The notes beneath the pieces are model-generated. The model was not told the origin of the DNA and made no database searches. It saw only the letters and a program-made list of their open reading frames with translations. Below, piece after piece: positions 36,708-45,157 of a stretch of DNA of 64,000 nucleotides; the stretch's first letter is position 1; every line of letters starts with the position of its first letter. Position numbers and translations under genes: made by a program. Source of the stretch: Bacterioplanes sp. (GTDB taxonomy: Bacteria; Pseudomonadota; Gammaproteobacteria; Pseudomonadales; Oceanobacteraceae); contig JACUUC010000013.1 in NCBI GenBank assembly GCA_014859445.1, positions 19,048 through 83,047 of the forward strand, read 5' to 3'.

Positions 36708-37841
36708 ATGACTGCTACCCATTCTCAACAAGGGCCTGCCTTGCCTGCTGCAGGCGGCATCGGGCGCTGGCTGGCTGAAACCTTAACGACTCGGCCGTCT
36801 TTTTCGTCGTATTTTGCACCCTTTATGCAGTATTGGCAGCCAGGTTGGTCAACTCACGCATGGCGTGCCGCCGTGATGCAAATTCGCTCTGAGTTGTCCG
36901 ATGTGTATAGTCTAGTGCTTAAGCCAGACTCGCGTTGGGCGGGATTTGTTGCGGGGCAGTATGTGCAACTGACCGTCGAAAAGGACGGTGCGTTTTGTAC
37001 AAGAACCTTTTCCATTTCTTCATCGCCTGCCCATTGGCAGACCACGGGTTTGATTGAGTTAACCATTCGCGAACAAGTCGGAGGACGTATTACGCCTTGG
37101 TTGCGTCAGCATTTGCATGCCAATTCCGTGGTGAATATTTCAGCCGCTCAGGGCGAGTTTACCTTGCAGCAGGTGCCAGAGCATCGACCTTTGTTGTTGA
37201 TTGCTGGCGGCAGTGGCTTAACGCCTCTGCATTCGATGCTGCAGCAATTATCGAGCGAAGTCAGTGCTCGTGAAGTGCATTTGTTGGTGTATGCCCGCGA
37301 CAGCCAGCATTTTTTGTTTCAGCAGGCGTTGTTGGGTTATGAAACCTCGTTGTCGAATTTGAGTATTCAATGGATGGACAGTGAACAGGTGGGGTTTATT
37401 GATGAATCACATTTGCAACCGTTGCAGCGTTTACTGGAGTGCGATGTGTTTGTCTGTGGCCCCAGCCCAATGATTAAAGCTGCTCGCGATGCATTACGTG
37501 TATTACACGTTGCCGATGAGCGAGTGCATTTTGAATATTTTGGTGCGGCGCCATTGGATCGTGTTGCTCAACTTGATGCATCACGAGTGGTGCAGTTCAG
37601 TCGAAGTCAGCACGTGCTGGATGTGGCGCAGGCGTCGAATCAGTCACTGTTGGAAATGGCAGAGCAGTCGGGTCTTAATCCGGTTTCTGGTTGTCGGATT
37701 GGGGTTTGCCATCAGTGCATCTGCCAGAAAGAGCGAGGTGTGGTGTTGAATACGCGCACGGGTGAGTATTCGGATACGGGGCCTGAAGAAATTCAATTGT
37801 GTTTATCGGTCCCGGTGACCGATGTTGTTGTGTCGTTGTGA
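36708..37841 (+). CDS. Ferredoxin reductase with C-terminal 2Fe-2S domain, desaturase electron donor
   Basis: A 377-residue flavoprotein that would pass electrons from NAD(P)H to the desaturase encoded 10 bp downstream. ATG 36708 follows GTGAGG. An N-terminal leader of about 45 residues precedes the FAD-binding barrel (YVQLTVEKDGAFCTRTFSISSSP), the NAD(P)-binding domain (LLLIAGGSGLTPLHSMLQQL and VFVCGPSPMIKAA) and a plant-type ferredoxin domain with cysteines in GCRIGVCHQCIC and, about 30 residues on, QLCLS. Pairing with a membrane desaturase is known for DesC-DesB in Pseudomonas and Rv3230c-DesA3 in Mycobacterium. Confidence 0.88.
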   Translation: MTATHSQQGPALPAAGGIGRWLAETLTTRPSFSSYFAPFMQYWQPGWSTHAWRAAVMQIRSELSDVYSLVLKPDSRWAGFVAGQYVQLTVEKDGAFCTRTFSISSSPAHWQTTGLIELTIREQVGGRITPWLRQHLHANSVVNISAAQGEFTLQQVPEHRPLLLIAGGSGLTPLHSMLQQLSSEVSAREVHLLVYARDSQHFLFQQALLGYETSLSNLSIQWMDSEQVGFIDESHLQPLQRLLECDVFVCGPSPMIKAARDALRVLHVADERVHFEYFGAAPLDRVAQLDASRVVQFSRSQHVLDVAQASNQSLLEMAEQSGLNPVSGCRIGVCHQCICQKERGVVLNTRTGEYSDTGPEEIQLCLSVPVTDVVVSL

Positions 37842-37850
37842 GGTGGAAAA

Positions 37851-39014
37851 ATGACAACCACGGTAATGAATAGAGGTAATACAGTACTCGTACCCGCGCC
37901 AGCTAAGGCGGGGGGGCATGTTACGATACGACCAGATGATGCGACGCTGGATGCATTTGCTGAAGAATTAGATGCACTGCGCGCAGAAACCATGAGCAAA
38001 GTCGGACAAAAGGATGCCGATTACATTCGCCGCGTTATTCGCTGGCAGCGTGGGTTGGACATGGGCGGACGAGTGGTCATGCTGGTCGGATTTTTATCCC
38101 CTTTATGGTGGACGGGTTTGTTTGGTGTATTGATGCTGGCCATTGCAAAAATTCTCGACAATATGGAAATTGGCCATAATGTGATGCACGGTCAATACGA
38201 CTGGATGAATGATCCCAACATCAATTCGCGCGATTTTGAATGGGACAATGTCGGTGATGCCAATTCTTGGAAGCGCTATCACAATCACGAGCATCACACC
38301 TACACCAATATTATTGGTAAAGATCGCGACTATGGTTACGGCATTTTACGGTTGAGTGATGATATTGCGTGGCGACCCCGTAATCTTTATCAGTTTTTTA
38401 TGTATTTAAAACTGAGCTTGTTGTTTGAGTTTGGTGTGGCGTATCACGAGTTGGCTGGAGAGCGGATTTTCTTTGGTAAGAAAAAAAAGAACAGCCAATT
38501 GCCGATCAGTCGTGAGGAGTTAAAACAGGCGTTTTTCCGTAAAATTCGTCGGCAAACGTTTAAAGATTATGTGTTTTACCCGTTGTTGTGTTTTCCGGTA
38601 TTAGTACCGGTCTTGCTGGGGAATTTGGCGGCGAATTTGATTCGTAATTTATGGACGTCGACGGTCATTTTTTGCGGTCATTTCACGGAATCTGCTCATA
38701 CGTTTCGTGCCGAAGATTGTGAGCAAGAAACGCGTGGGCAGTGGTATTTTCGACAAATATTGGGTTCCTCCAATTTTGAAGGGCCGCGCTGGTTGCATAT
38801 TTTAAGTGGCCATTTGAGCTGTCAGGTTGAGCACCATTTATTTCCCGATGTGCCGGCATACCATTATCCTGAAATGGCAAAAACCGTTGAGCAGATTTGT
38901 CAGCGTTATGGTATTCCATACAATACCGGCTCCTTTGCGCGCCAATATTGGACGGTATTGCAGCGTATTGTTCGGTACTCGTTCCCTACGCGTCGTGAGT
39001 TGGCGAACGCCTAG
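37851..39014 (+). CDS. Membrane fatty-acid desaturase, DesA3-like
   Basis: A 387-residue di-iron acyl desaturase that introduces a double bond into a fatty acyl chain, probably delta-9. All three His boxes are present: GHNVMHGQ, HNHEHHTY and QVEHHLFPD, with hydrophobic segments between. The stretch KILDNMEIGHNVMHGQYDWMND and the ending YNTGSFARQYWTVLQRI are close to mycobacterial DesA3-type enzymes. Its electron donor is the reductase just upstream. The TAG stop (39012-39014) is part of a CTAG that is duplicated on either side of a 262-bp element, so the gene end abuts an insertion but appears intact. Confidence 0.9.
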   Translation: MTTTVMNRGNTVLVPAPAKAGGHVTIRPDDATLDAFAEELDALRAETMSKVGQKDADYIRRVIRWQRGLDMGGRVVMLVGFLSPLWWTGLFGVLMLAIAKILDNMEIGHNVMHGQYDWMNDPNINSRDFEWDNVGDANSWKRYHNHEHHTYTNIIGKDRDYGYGILRLSDDIAWRPRNLYQFFMYLKLSLLFEFGVAYHELAGERIFFGKKKKNSQLPISREELKQAFFRKIRRQTFKDYVFYPLLCFPVLVPVLLGNLAANLIRNLWTSTVIFCGHFTESAHTFRAEDCEQETRGQWYFRQILGSSNFEGPRWLHILSGHLSCQVEHHLFPDVPAYHYPEMAKTVEQICQRYGIPYNTGSFARQYWTVLQRIVRYSFPTRRELANA

Positions 39015-39280
39015 GGAGCCTCTGAGTAACTCGGTGCCCGCTCTGGATTGCAGGAAAGCTCTGAATCACGAAGCCGGGTTGCAGGCATAGCGGGTTCTGT
39101 CAAAACCCGGCGACACCGAGTCAGGGCTTTTATGCAATCCCCGTAGGGCGCGGCTTTCCGGCCAGCATAGCGTTGTTGGCGAACTTGAAAAGGACTCGCC
39201 ATTCTCTGCGTTCGCCGCCGTGCTCTGCAGCCCGGAAAGACTCGCGCAGAGCCGTGCAGAGTTATTCAGGGTCTCCCTAG
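39011..39280. mobile_element. MITE-like non-autonomous element with CTAG target duplication
   Basis: The element spans 39015-39276 (262 bp) between two CTAG copies (39011-39014 and 39277-39280). Its ends form imperfect inverted repeats of about 18 bp: GGAGCCTCTGAGTAACTC on the left and, reversed, GGAGACCCTGAATAACTC on the right, differing at three positions. It encodes no transposase. End sequence and four-base CTAG duplication fit derivatives of IS5-type (IS427-group) elements. The interior is G/C-rich and holds several inner repeats. It lies between the desaturase stop and the terminator and next gene. Confidence 0.75.
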
Positions 39281-39293
39281 GGCGGCTCCCTAG
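39277..39293. repeat. CTAGGG-CGGCT-CCCTAG palindrome beside the MITE-like element
   Basis: Immediately after the right target copy lies a second CTCCCTAG, making a perfect 6-5-6 palindrome that again ends in CTAG. It may be the scar of another insertion and excision at the same target, or simply part of the old operon end. Confidence 0.5.
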
Positions 39294-39315
39294 CAACAGG
39301 CCGCTGGTTTAACCG

Positions 39316-39341
39316 ACGCCCACATTATTGTGGGCGTTTTT
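39316..39341 (+). terminator. Terminator of the reductase-desaturase operon
   Basis: ACGCCCACA-TTAT-TGTGGGCGT is a perfect 9-bp stem with a four-base loop followed by TTTTT. It lies 300 bp after the desaturase stop, now separated from it by the MITE-like element, suggesting that the insertion came between gene and terminator. Confidence 0.85.
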
Positions 39342-39430
39342 GTTGGTGCGCTACGGTACACTAGCGGATGAATGAGTCGAGCCTTATTGGCGGTTGAGGT
39401 GGCTCTGATGGTCAGGAGGAATTGGGAATT

Positions 39431-39946
39431 ATGGTTGTTGTGGGGTTAATGAATCCTAAGGATGCTGGCAATGTGGGTTCGGTGTTGCGTGCCTTGGGCT
39501 GCTTTGCGGCCGATTCGGTGTTTTATACCGGCTCGCGCTATGACTGTGCGGCAAAGCACCGTACCGATACGAAAAAAGTGGGTGCGCAAGGCGATCGTTT
39601 GCACAAGGTTGAGTGCCTAACCTTGGTGCGATCACGTTTGCCTGCGAGTGCCCGCATGGTGTGTGTTGAATTGGTGGTCGGGGCAACACCATTAACGGAG
39701 TTTGTGCATCCTGAGCATGCTTTTTATGTATTTGGCCCAGAAGACGGCAGTTTGTCTGCTGAGGTCGTGCAAGCAGCCGATGAGGTGGTGTATATCCCGA
39801 CTGTGGGGTGTTTGAATTTGGCCGCGACGGTCAATGTGGTGCTTTATGATCGATTGCTTAAACGAGGCACTGCGGCTGGTGTCGCGTTGGGTGATGATTT
39901 GATTGTGTCGAGCCGCGACAATCGTAATCGCTTAGTCAAAAGGTAA
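39431..39946 (+). CDS. SpoU/TrmH-family RNA 2'-O-methyltransferase
   Basis: A 171-residue SPOUT methyltransferase that uses S-adenosylmethionine to methylate ribose 2'-OH in tRNA or rRNA. ATG 39431 follows AGGAGGA. The motifs are N-terminal VVVGLMNPKDAGNVGSVLRALG (motif 1), YVFGPEDGSLSAEVVQAAD (motif 2) and VYIPTVGCLNLAATVNVVLYDRL (motif 3, knotted SAM site). It lacks the extra RNA-binding domain of TrmH and is close in size to TrmL, but the exact target cannot be assigned. Confidence 0.85.
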   Translation: MVVVGLMNPKDAGNVGSVLRALGCFAADSVFYTGSRYDCAAKHRTDTKKVGAQGDRLHKVECLTLVRSRLPASARMVCVELVVGATPLTEFVHPEHAFYVFGPEDGSLSAEVVQAADEVVYIPTVGCLNLAATVNVVLYDRLLKRGTAAGVALGDDLIVSSRDNRNRLVKR

Positions 39947-39984
39947 AAGCCATTGTGAGGCGATTTATAATCCCTGCCATGACA

Positions 39985-40025
39985 GCCATCATGCCGAAGT
40001 GTATGATGGCCGCCTATTTTTTTTT
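39985..40025 (+). terminator. Possible terminator after the methyltransferase gene
   Basis: GCCATCAT (39985-39992) pairs with ATGATGGC (40003-40010) over a 10-nt loop; a nine-T run follows after six bases (40017-40025). The gap between stem and U-tract weakens the call. The glmM ATG is 27 nt further. Confidence 0.45.
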
Positions 40026-40051
40026 GCGTCATATTTGTAAAGGATTTTGTC

Positions 40052-41407
40052 ATGTCTCGGACGTATTTTGGCACCGATGGTGTGCGCGGCAAAGTGGGTG
40101 TGTTCCCGATGACCGCTGATTTTGTCATGAAGTTGGGTTGGGCGGTGGGCACCGTGTTGGCGGCAGGCGGTACTAAAGAGGTTTTGATTGGTAAAGATAC
40201 GCGTGCCAGTGGTTACATGCTGGAATCGGCGTTAGAAGCTGGCTTTTCTGCCGCTGGCGTGAGTGTCGCCTTAGTAGGGCCTCTGCCGACTCCTGGTATT
40301 GCGTATTTAACGTCAACTTTTCGCGCCGATGCCGGTGTGGTGATCAGTGCGTCACACAATCCTTTTTACGATAATGGTATTAAGTTTTTCTCGGCCGACG
40401 GTAAAAAACTGACCGATACGCAAGAGTTAGAAATTGAAGCCTTACTGGAACACGCTTTGCAACAGGGTATGGGTTGCGTTGATAGCCACTTGTTGGGCAA
40501 AGCTCGCCGCATTAATGATGCTGGTGGTCGTTACATTGAATTTTGCAAAGGCACTTTTCCGACCGCGCTGAGTTTGCGTGGCATGAAGCTGGTCGTGGAT
40601 TGTGCCCATGGTGCGGCCTATCGGATTGCACCGTCGGTGTACAGTGAATTGGGTGCGGATGTCATTGCCATCAACAGCACGCCGAATGGCGTCAATATTA
40701 ATCATGAATGCGGCGCGACGCACATGGCCAGTTTGGTCAATGCGGTGCTTGAACACAATGCTGACTTAGGTATTGCGCTCGACGGCGATGCCGATCGCAT
40801 CATGATGGTGGATGGCAACGGCGCTGTCGTGGACGGTGATGAAATTCTGTTCATTCTAGCCGAAGCCGCGGCCAAAAAAGGTGAGTTACACGGCGGTGTG
40901 GTTGGCACCTTGATGTCTAACTTGGGTTTGGAGTTGGCGTTAAAAGAACGAGATATCCCCTTTGTGCGCGCCAAGGTAGGGGATCGCTATGTGATGGAGC
41001 AGTTAGAACAGCACGATTGGGTCTTGGGCGGCGAAAACTCAGGGCACATCTTGGTGTTGGATCAAGTCACCACGGGCGATGCCATCGTGGCGTCGTTGCA
41101 GGTATTGGCCGCGTTGTTAGAGAGCGGCATGCCTCTGTCTCGACTAAAACAAGGCATGTCAAAACTGCCGCAGCAGTTGATCAATGTGCGATTTAACGAT
41201 CCCAGCGTGGATGTGCTAAACGATGAACGTGTATTGGCCGCGGTGGCCGCGGTGGAGTCTGCATTGGCTGATGATGGTCGACTGTTGCTGCGTAAGTCGG
41301 GTACTGAGCCGCTGATTCGCGTCATGGTTGAGGCCAAAGATGCTGCCATGTGCTTGCAGCAAGCGCAAAACTTGGCCGATGTGATTCGTCACGTCGCTGG
41401 GGCGTGA
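40052..41407 (+). CDS. glmM: Phosphoglucosamine mutase GlmM
   Basis: A 451-residue enzyme converting glucosamine-6-phosphate to glucosamine-1-phosphate for cell-wall and LPS precursor synthesis. It has the start [15 protein letters not shown], the phosphoserine motif [19 protein letters not shown], the metal site [16 protein letters not shown], the sugar-binding loop GGENSGHI and the phosphate-binding [15 protein letters not shown]. Length is normal. In enterics it follows folP; here it follows a methyltransferase gene and precedes pyrD. Confidence 0.97.
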   Translation: MSRTYFGTDGVRGKVGVFPMTADFVMKLGWAVGTVLAAGGTKEVLIGKDTRASGYMLESALEAGFSAAGVSVALVGPLPTPGIAYLTSTFRADAGVVISASHNPFYDNGIKFFSADGKKLTDTQELEIEALLEHALQQGMGCVDSHLLGKARRINDAGGRYIEFCKGTFPTALSLRGMKLVVDCAHGAAYRIAPSVYSELGADVIAINSTPNGVNINHECGATHMASLVNAVLEHNADLGIALDGDADRIMMVDGNGAVVDGDEILFILAEAAAKKGELHGGVVGTLMSNLGLELALKERDIPFVRAKVGDRYVMEQLEQHDWVLGGENSGHILVLDQVTTGDAIVASLQVLAALLESGMPLSRLKQGMSKLPQQLINVRFNDPSVDVLNDERVLAAVAAVESALADDGRLLLRKSGTEPLIRVMVEAKDAAMCLQQAQNLADVIRHVAGA

Positions 41408-41463
41408 TATCACGTTGACACTGAGCGTTTTTTTTCGTGATGGGAAAAGATGGCAAGGACACC

Positions 41464-41469
41464 TATAAT
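41464..41469 (+). promoter_or_regulatory. Candidate -10 element upstream of pyrD
   Basis: TATAAT lies 30 bp before the pyrD ATG. No convincing -35 sits 17 bp upstream (TGGGAA region), although TTGACA occurs much further away at 41415. Preceding it, CGTGATATCACG (41403-41414) is a perfect palindrome covering the glmM stop. Confidence 0.4.
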
Positions 41470-41499
41470 GCGGCGGTTTTTTATTTTTCGGAGGTTCGG

Positions 41500-42528
41500 A
41501 TGAGTTGGTATGGTCTAAGTCAGCAGTTGTTGTTTCGATTAAGTGGCGAAACATCGCATGAGCTGGGGCTTGATATGCTGGGAGCCGCCGAACGTTTACG
41601 GGTTTTGCAGTATTTGGTGCCAAACGTCCCTGCGTTGCCCGTTACTGTGGCCGGTATTGAATTTCCGAATCCGGTTGGTTTGGCTGCGGGATTGGATAAA
41701 AATGGCGATTACATCGACGCGTTTGCACGCTTGGGTTTTGGTTTTATTGAAATCGGCACCATCACACCGCGCCCTCAGCCAGGCAACCCGAAACCGCGCT
41801 TGTTTCGCTTGCCCGAGCGCAAGGCCATTATTAACCGCATGGGGTTCAACAATAAAGGCGTAGACCATTTGGTTGAACAAGTGAAAGCGGCACGTTATCG
41901 CGGCGTGCTGGGTATCAATATCGGTAAGAATTTTGATACGGCAGTCGAAGATGCCGCCAGTGATTACTTGCTGTGTTTAAATAAAGTCTACGAGCATGCC
42001 ACGTACATTACGGTGAATATTTCGTCACCGAATACCCCCGGTTTGCGCACCTTGCAGTTTGGTGAGTCGTTAAAACAACTGCTCGAACCATTGAAAGCGC
42101 GTCAGCGTGAATTGGCGCTGGAATTCGGCTACAAACCCATTTTTGTCAAAATAGCACCGGATATGACGGAAGACGAAGTGGCACTGGTTGCAGCTACGCT
42201 ACTGGAATGCGAGATGGACGGCGTGATCGCAACCAATACCACCTTGTCGCGTGATGGCGTACAGGGTATTCGTTTTGCCGATGAAGCGGGTGGGTTAAGC
42301 GGTGCTCCGTTGGAGCAACAAGCAACGGAGACCGTGTCGCTGCTGCATGCTGCCTTGGATGGAAAAATGCCGATTATTGGTGTCGGTGGTATCAGTGATG
42401 GCCGCGGGGCAGTGGAGAAAATGCACGCTGGGGCTCAGTTGGTGCAGGTGTATTCGGGCTTTATTTATCGTGGACCAGAACTGGTATCCGAATTGGTGGA
42501 TGCCATCGCTGCGATGCCAAGAGGGTAG
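41500..42528 (+). CDS. pyrD: Dihydroorotate dehydrogenase (quinone), class 2
   Basis: A 342-residue membrane-associated flavoenzyme oxidising dihydroorotate to orotate with quinone in pyrimidine synthesis. ATG 41500 follows CGGAGG with a five-base spacing; the upstream in-frame ATG at 41440 region would add 21 residues. The class 2 N-terminal helix ([24 protein letters not shown]) is followed by [44 protein letters not shown] with the catalytic Ser, ATNTTLSR and [13 protein letters not shown]. Confidence 0.96.
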   Translation: MSWYGLSQQLLFRLSGETSHELGLDMLGAAERLRVLQYLVPNVPALPVTVAGIEFPNPVGLAAGLDKNGDYIDAFARLGFGFIEIGTITPRPQPGNPKPRLFRLPERKAIINRMGFNNKGVDHLVEQVKAARYRGVLGINIGKNFDTAVEDAASDYLLCLNKVYEHATYITVNISSPNTPGLRTLQFGESLKQLLEPLKARQRELALEFGYKPIFVKIAPDMTEDEVALVAATLLECEMDGVIATNTTLSRDGVQGIRFADEAGGLSGAPLEQQATETVSLLHAALDGKMPIIGVGGISDGRGAVEKMHAGAQLVQVYSGFIYRGPELVSELVDAIAAMPRG

Positions 42529-42555
42529 ATCTCTGCTGTAAGACAAGGTTGCTGA

Positions 42556-42585
42556 TAACAAAAAGCCCCGTTGTTAGCGGGGCTT
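42556..42585 (-). terminator. Terminator downstream of rmf (partly bidirectional)
   Basis: AAGCCCCG-TTGTTAG-CGGGGCTT forms a perfect 8-bp stem. On the minus strand it is followed by TTTTT-like bases (AAAAA on the plus strand before the stem), so it ends the rmf transcript; without a T-run on the plus side it would be weaker for pyrD. Confidence 0.7.
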
Positions 42586-42643
42586 GGCCTCCATCTTGAG
42601 GCTTGATGATGATATTGGCGACACGATTAGGACGTGCCCAGGA

Positions 42644-42838
42644 TTAAACGGCGATTTTATGAATACCGGAAACGCCCGTGTAACCATCCCAGTGGTCGGC
42701 ACGACCTTCACGCCAGCCAGACATCCACGATGCGTGGCTTGGGCCGACCGGTGCGAGATCTTTTGAACGGCGCTCTACTCCAGCGCGATACCCTCGTTGA
42801 AAAGCTCTTTCTTGCATGTCGCGTTTTTGTTTTTTCAT
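42644..42838 (-). CDS. rmf: Ribosome modulation factor Rmf
   Basis: A 64-residue basic protein that dimerises 70S ribosomes into inactive 100S particles in stationary phase. The family pattern is clear: KKQKRDMQERAFQRGYRAGVERRSKD, then WMSGWREGRADH. It is slightly longer than E. coli Rmf (55) owing to a C-terminal tail. GAGGA precedes the ATG. The 5' leader contains nested inverted repeats. rlmKL is divergent from it; both act on ribosomes. Confidence 0.9.
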   Translation of the reverse strand: MKKQKRDMQERAFQRGYRAGVERRSKDLAPVGPSHASWMSGWREGRADHWDGYTGVSGIHKIAV

Positions 42839-42863
42839 AGTGCGTCCTCGCTAGCTATTCTTA

Positions 42864-42891
42864 ACAAACGTTGTTTGTGATCTCAAACAAC
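42864..42891. promoter_or_regulatory. Nested inverted repeats upstream of rmf
   Basis: GTTGTTTG-TGATCT-CAAACAAC (42870-42891) is a perfect 8-6-8 inverted repeat, and ACAAAC-GTT-GTTTGT (42864-42878) is a second dyad sharing its left arm. Both lie 26-53 bp before the rmf ATG. They could be an operator or, in the rmf RNA, alternative hairpins. Rmf synthesis is growth-phase controlled in E. coli. Confidence 0.45.
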
Positions 42892-42994
42892 CTATCCTTT
42901 GTACCGCGTTTACGGGGCAAAGGTTAACGATTAAATACTTATAGCAAATGGCGTTATTATCGCAATTCGCTATTTCAAACAGGAAATATTGTTC

Positions 42995-45157
42995 ATGTCG
43001 CACGCTGAATCATCACTTACTCGTACTTGGTTGGCACTGTGTCCGAAAGGTCTTGAGTCGTTATTGCTCGCTGAAATCAGTGAGTTAGGCGGCGAGATTG
43101 AACGTGAAACGCCGATGGGGGTTTATTGGCGTGGCGATTTAGCGACGGCGTATCGTGTTTGTTTGTGGTCGCGCCTAGCCAGTCGTGTGTTACTGCCATT
43201 GCATGAAAGTCAGGTAGACAATGTGGACCAAATGTATGCCGCGGCGCGCTCGGTGGATTGGCCGGCCATTTTCCCGCTGTCGGAATCCTTTCGTATTGAT
43301 TTTCATGGGCAAACGGATTTCATGCGCAATACGCAGTTTGGTGCACAGAAAATCAAAGACGCCATTGTGGATACTTTTCGTGAGTTGACGGGTGAACGTC
43401 CGTCGGTCAGTAAAGAGGGTCGTGTTCGCATTGAAGCTCAGTTGCGTAAGGGCAAATTACTGCTGTATTTCAATTTGTCTGGCGATAGCCTGCATCGTCG
43501 CGGTTATCGTTTGCAGCCTGGTAAAGCCCCCTTAAAAGAAAACTTGGCTGCGGCCATTTTGTTGCGGGCAGGTTGGCCTGCGACGGCGACGGCCGGTCAG
43601 CATTTGTTAGATCCTATGTGCGGTTCGGGTACGTTATTGATTGAAGCGGCCTTGATGGCGGCCGATATGGCCCCCGGCATGAATCGCCAACAATGGGGGT
43701 TTGACGGATGGTTACAGCACGACCGTGCTTTGTGGCTAAGTTTGATGGATGAGGCGCGGGATCGTCGTGGCAAGGGGCTGGCGGCCTTGCAGAATCGCTT
43801 CTATGGCTTTGATATTGATGCCGACCAATTAGCGGCGGCGCAAAAGAATTTGGAGCGTGCAGGCTTGTCGGGCTATGTGCACTTGGAGCGGAGACCGATG
43901 CAATCACTGCGGATTCAGGCCGATGTGATTCAACAGGGTGGTTTGGTCGTGTGTAATCCTCCCTATGGTGAGCGCTTGAGTGAGCTGCCGCAATTGGCGC
44001 CTTTGTATCAGCAATTTCATGACGCCACCATGGGGTTGCCGGAATGGCGTTTGGCGGTGTTCACCGGCAATGTTGACTTAGCTAAGAGTATTCGTCGACC
44101 GCTGCACAAGCAGTATCGATTGCACAATGGCACCATTGAAACGCGTTTGTTGGTATTTAATGCGGCGGATGAGCGTTCTGCTCGCCCACAAACGTCTGCC
44201 ATTCGCGGGCCCGTCGAGGCCTTTGCTAATCGCTTAAAGAAAAACCTGAAGCCATTGCAAAAATGGGCGAAGCGAGAGCAAGTCACCTGTTATCGAGTGT
44301 ATGATGCGGACTTGCCAGAGTATGCGGTAGCCATTGATGTGTACGGTGATTGGCTGCATGTGCAAGAGTATGCTCCGCCCAAGAGCATAGATGAGGCCAA
44401 AGCCGAACGCCGATTGTTGGACGTTTTGGCCGTATTACCCGAAGTGATGTCGATGCCTTCTGAACGCATTGTGTTAAAGCGCCGTGAACGTCAAAGCGGT
44501 AAACGTCAGTATCAGAAAGTAGACAGCCATCAGCATCGTTTTGAGGTGCAAGAAGGCGCGGTGCGCTTGTGGGTGAATTTGCACGATTATTTGGATACGG
44601 GGTTGTTCCTTGATCATCGCCCAACGCGTTTGGCCATCGCGAAGATGATGTCGCAACGTGAGCGTGGCAGTCGTTTCTTGAATCTGTTTTGTTATACCGC
44701 GACGGTCAGTGTGCATGCCGCCGCTGCTGGCGCGCACTGCACCAGTGTGGATATGTCGCGTACGTATTTGAATTGGGGACAAGACAATTTCAGCTTGAAC
44801 GCTATAAATCCCGCTCAGCACACGTTTATTCAGGCGGATTGTTTGCAGTGGTTAAAGGAGAATGTGTCAGAGCGGTACGATGTGATTTTCATGGATCCGC
44901 CAACATTCTCTAATTCAAAGCGCATGGACGGTGTGTTGGATATTCAGCGTGACCATGCAGAGTTGATTGAGTTGGCTATGGCGCGCTTAGCGCCGAACGG
45001 AGTGCTTATTTTTTCCACCAATTTGCGCAAGTTTGAATTGGATTCGACGTTGACTGAGCGCTTTGCAGTGACTGCCATGGGCAGTCGCAGCATACCTCAT
45101 GACTTTGCACGTCGTGCCAATATTCATCACTGCTTTCATATTCAGGCGCTGGCTTGA
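42995..45157 (+). CDS. rlmL: Bifunctional 23S rRNA methyltransferase RlmKL
   Basis: A 720-residue fusion enzyme making m2G2445 (RlmL half) and m7G2069 (RlmK half) in 23S rRNA. ATG 42995 is chosen over an upstream TTG. The N-terminal THUMP domain (about 50-160) is followed by the first methyltransferase (LLDPMCGSGTLLIEAALMA, then VVCNPPYGERL). The second Rossmann domain starts near 500 (FLDHRPTRLAIAKMM, RFLNLFCYTATVSVHAA) and has FMDPPTFSNSKRM. Length fits the gammaproteobacterial fusion. Its end overlaps the convergent patatin gene by 16 bp. Confidence 0.96.
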   Translation: MSHAESSLTRTWLALCPKGLESLLLAEISELGGEIERETPMGVYWRGDLATAYRVCLWSRLASRVLLPLHESQVDNVDQMYAAARSVDWPAIFPLSESFRIDFHGQTDFMRNTQFGAQKIKDAIVDTFRELTGERPSVSKEGRVRIEAQLRKGKLLLYFNLSGDSLHRRGYRLQPGKAPLKENLAAAILLRAGWPATATAGQHLLDPMCGSGTLLIEAALMAADMAPGMNRQQWGFDGWLQHDRALWLSLMDEARDRRGKGLAALQNRFYGFDIDADQLAAAQKNLERAGLSGYVHLERRPMQSLRIQADVIQQGGLVVCNPPYGERLSELPQLAPLYQQFHDATMGLPEWRLAVFTGNVDLAKSIRRPLHKQYRLHNGTIETRLLVFNAADERSARPQTSAIRGPVEAFANRLKKNLKPLQKWAKREQVTCYRVYDADLPEYAVAIDVYGDWLHVQEYAPPKSIDEAKAERRLLDVLAVLPEVMSMPSERIVLKRRERQSGKRQYQKVDSHQHRFEVQEGAVRLWVNLHDYLDTGLFLDHRPTRLAIAKMMSQRERGSRFLNLFCYTATVSVHAAAAGAHCTSVDMSRTYLNWGQDNFSLNAINPAQHTFIQADCLQWLKENVSERYDVIFMDPPTFSNSKRMDGVLDIQRDHAELIELAMARLAPNGVLIFSTNLRKFELDSTLTERFAVTAMGSRSIPHDFARRANIHHCFHIQALA

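Noticed and set aside
39015..39276. A tRNA or small RNA gene in the G/C-rich segment after the desaturase
   Set aside because: No cloverleaf or known RNA pattern; inverted ends and flanking CTAG copies explain it better as a mobile element.
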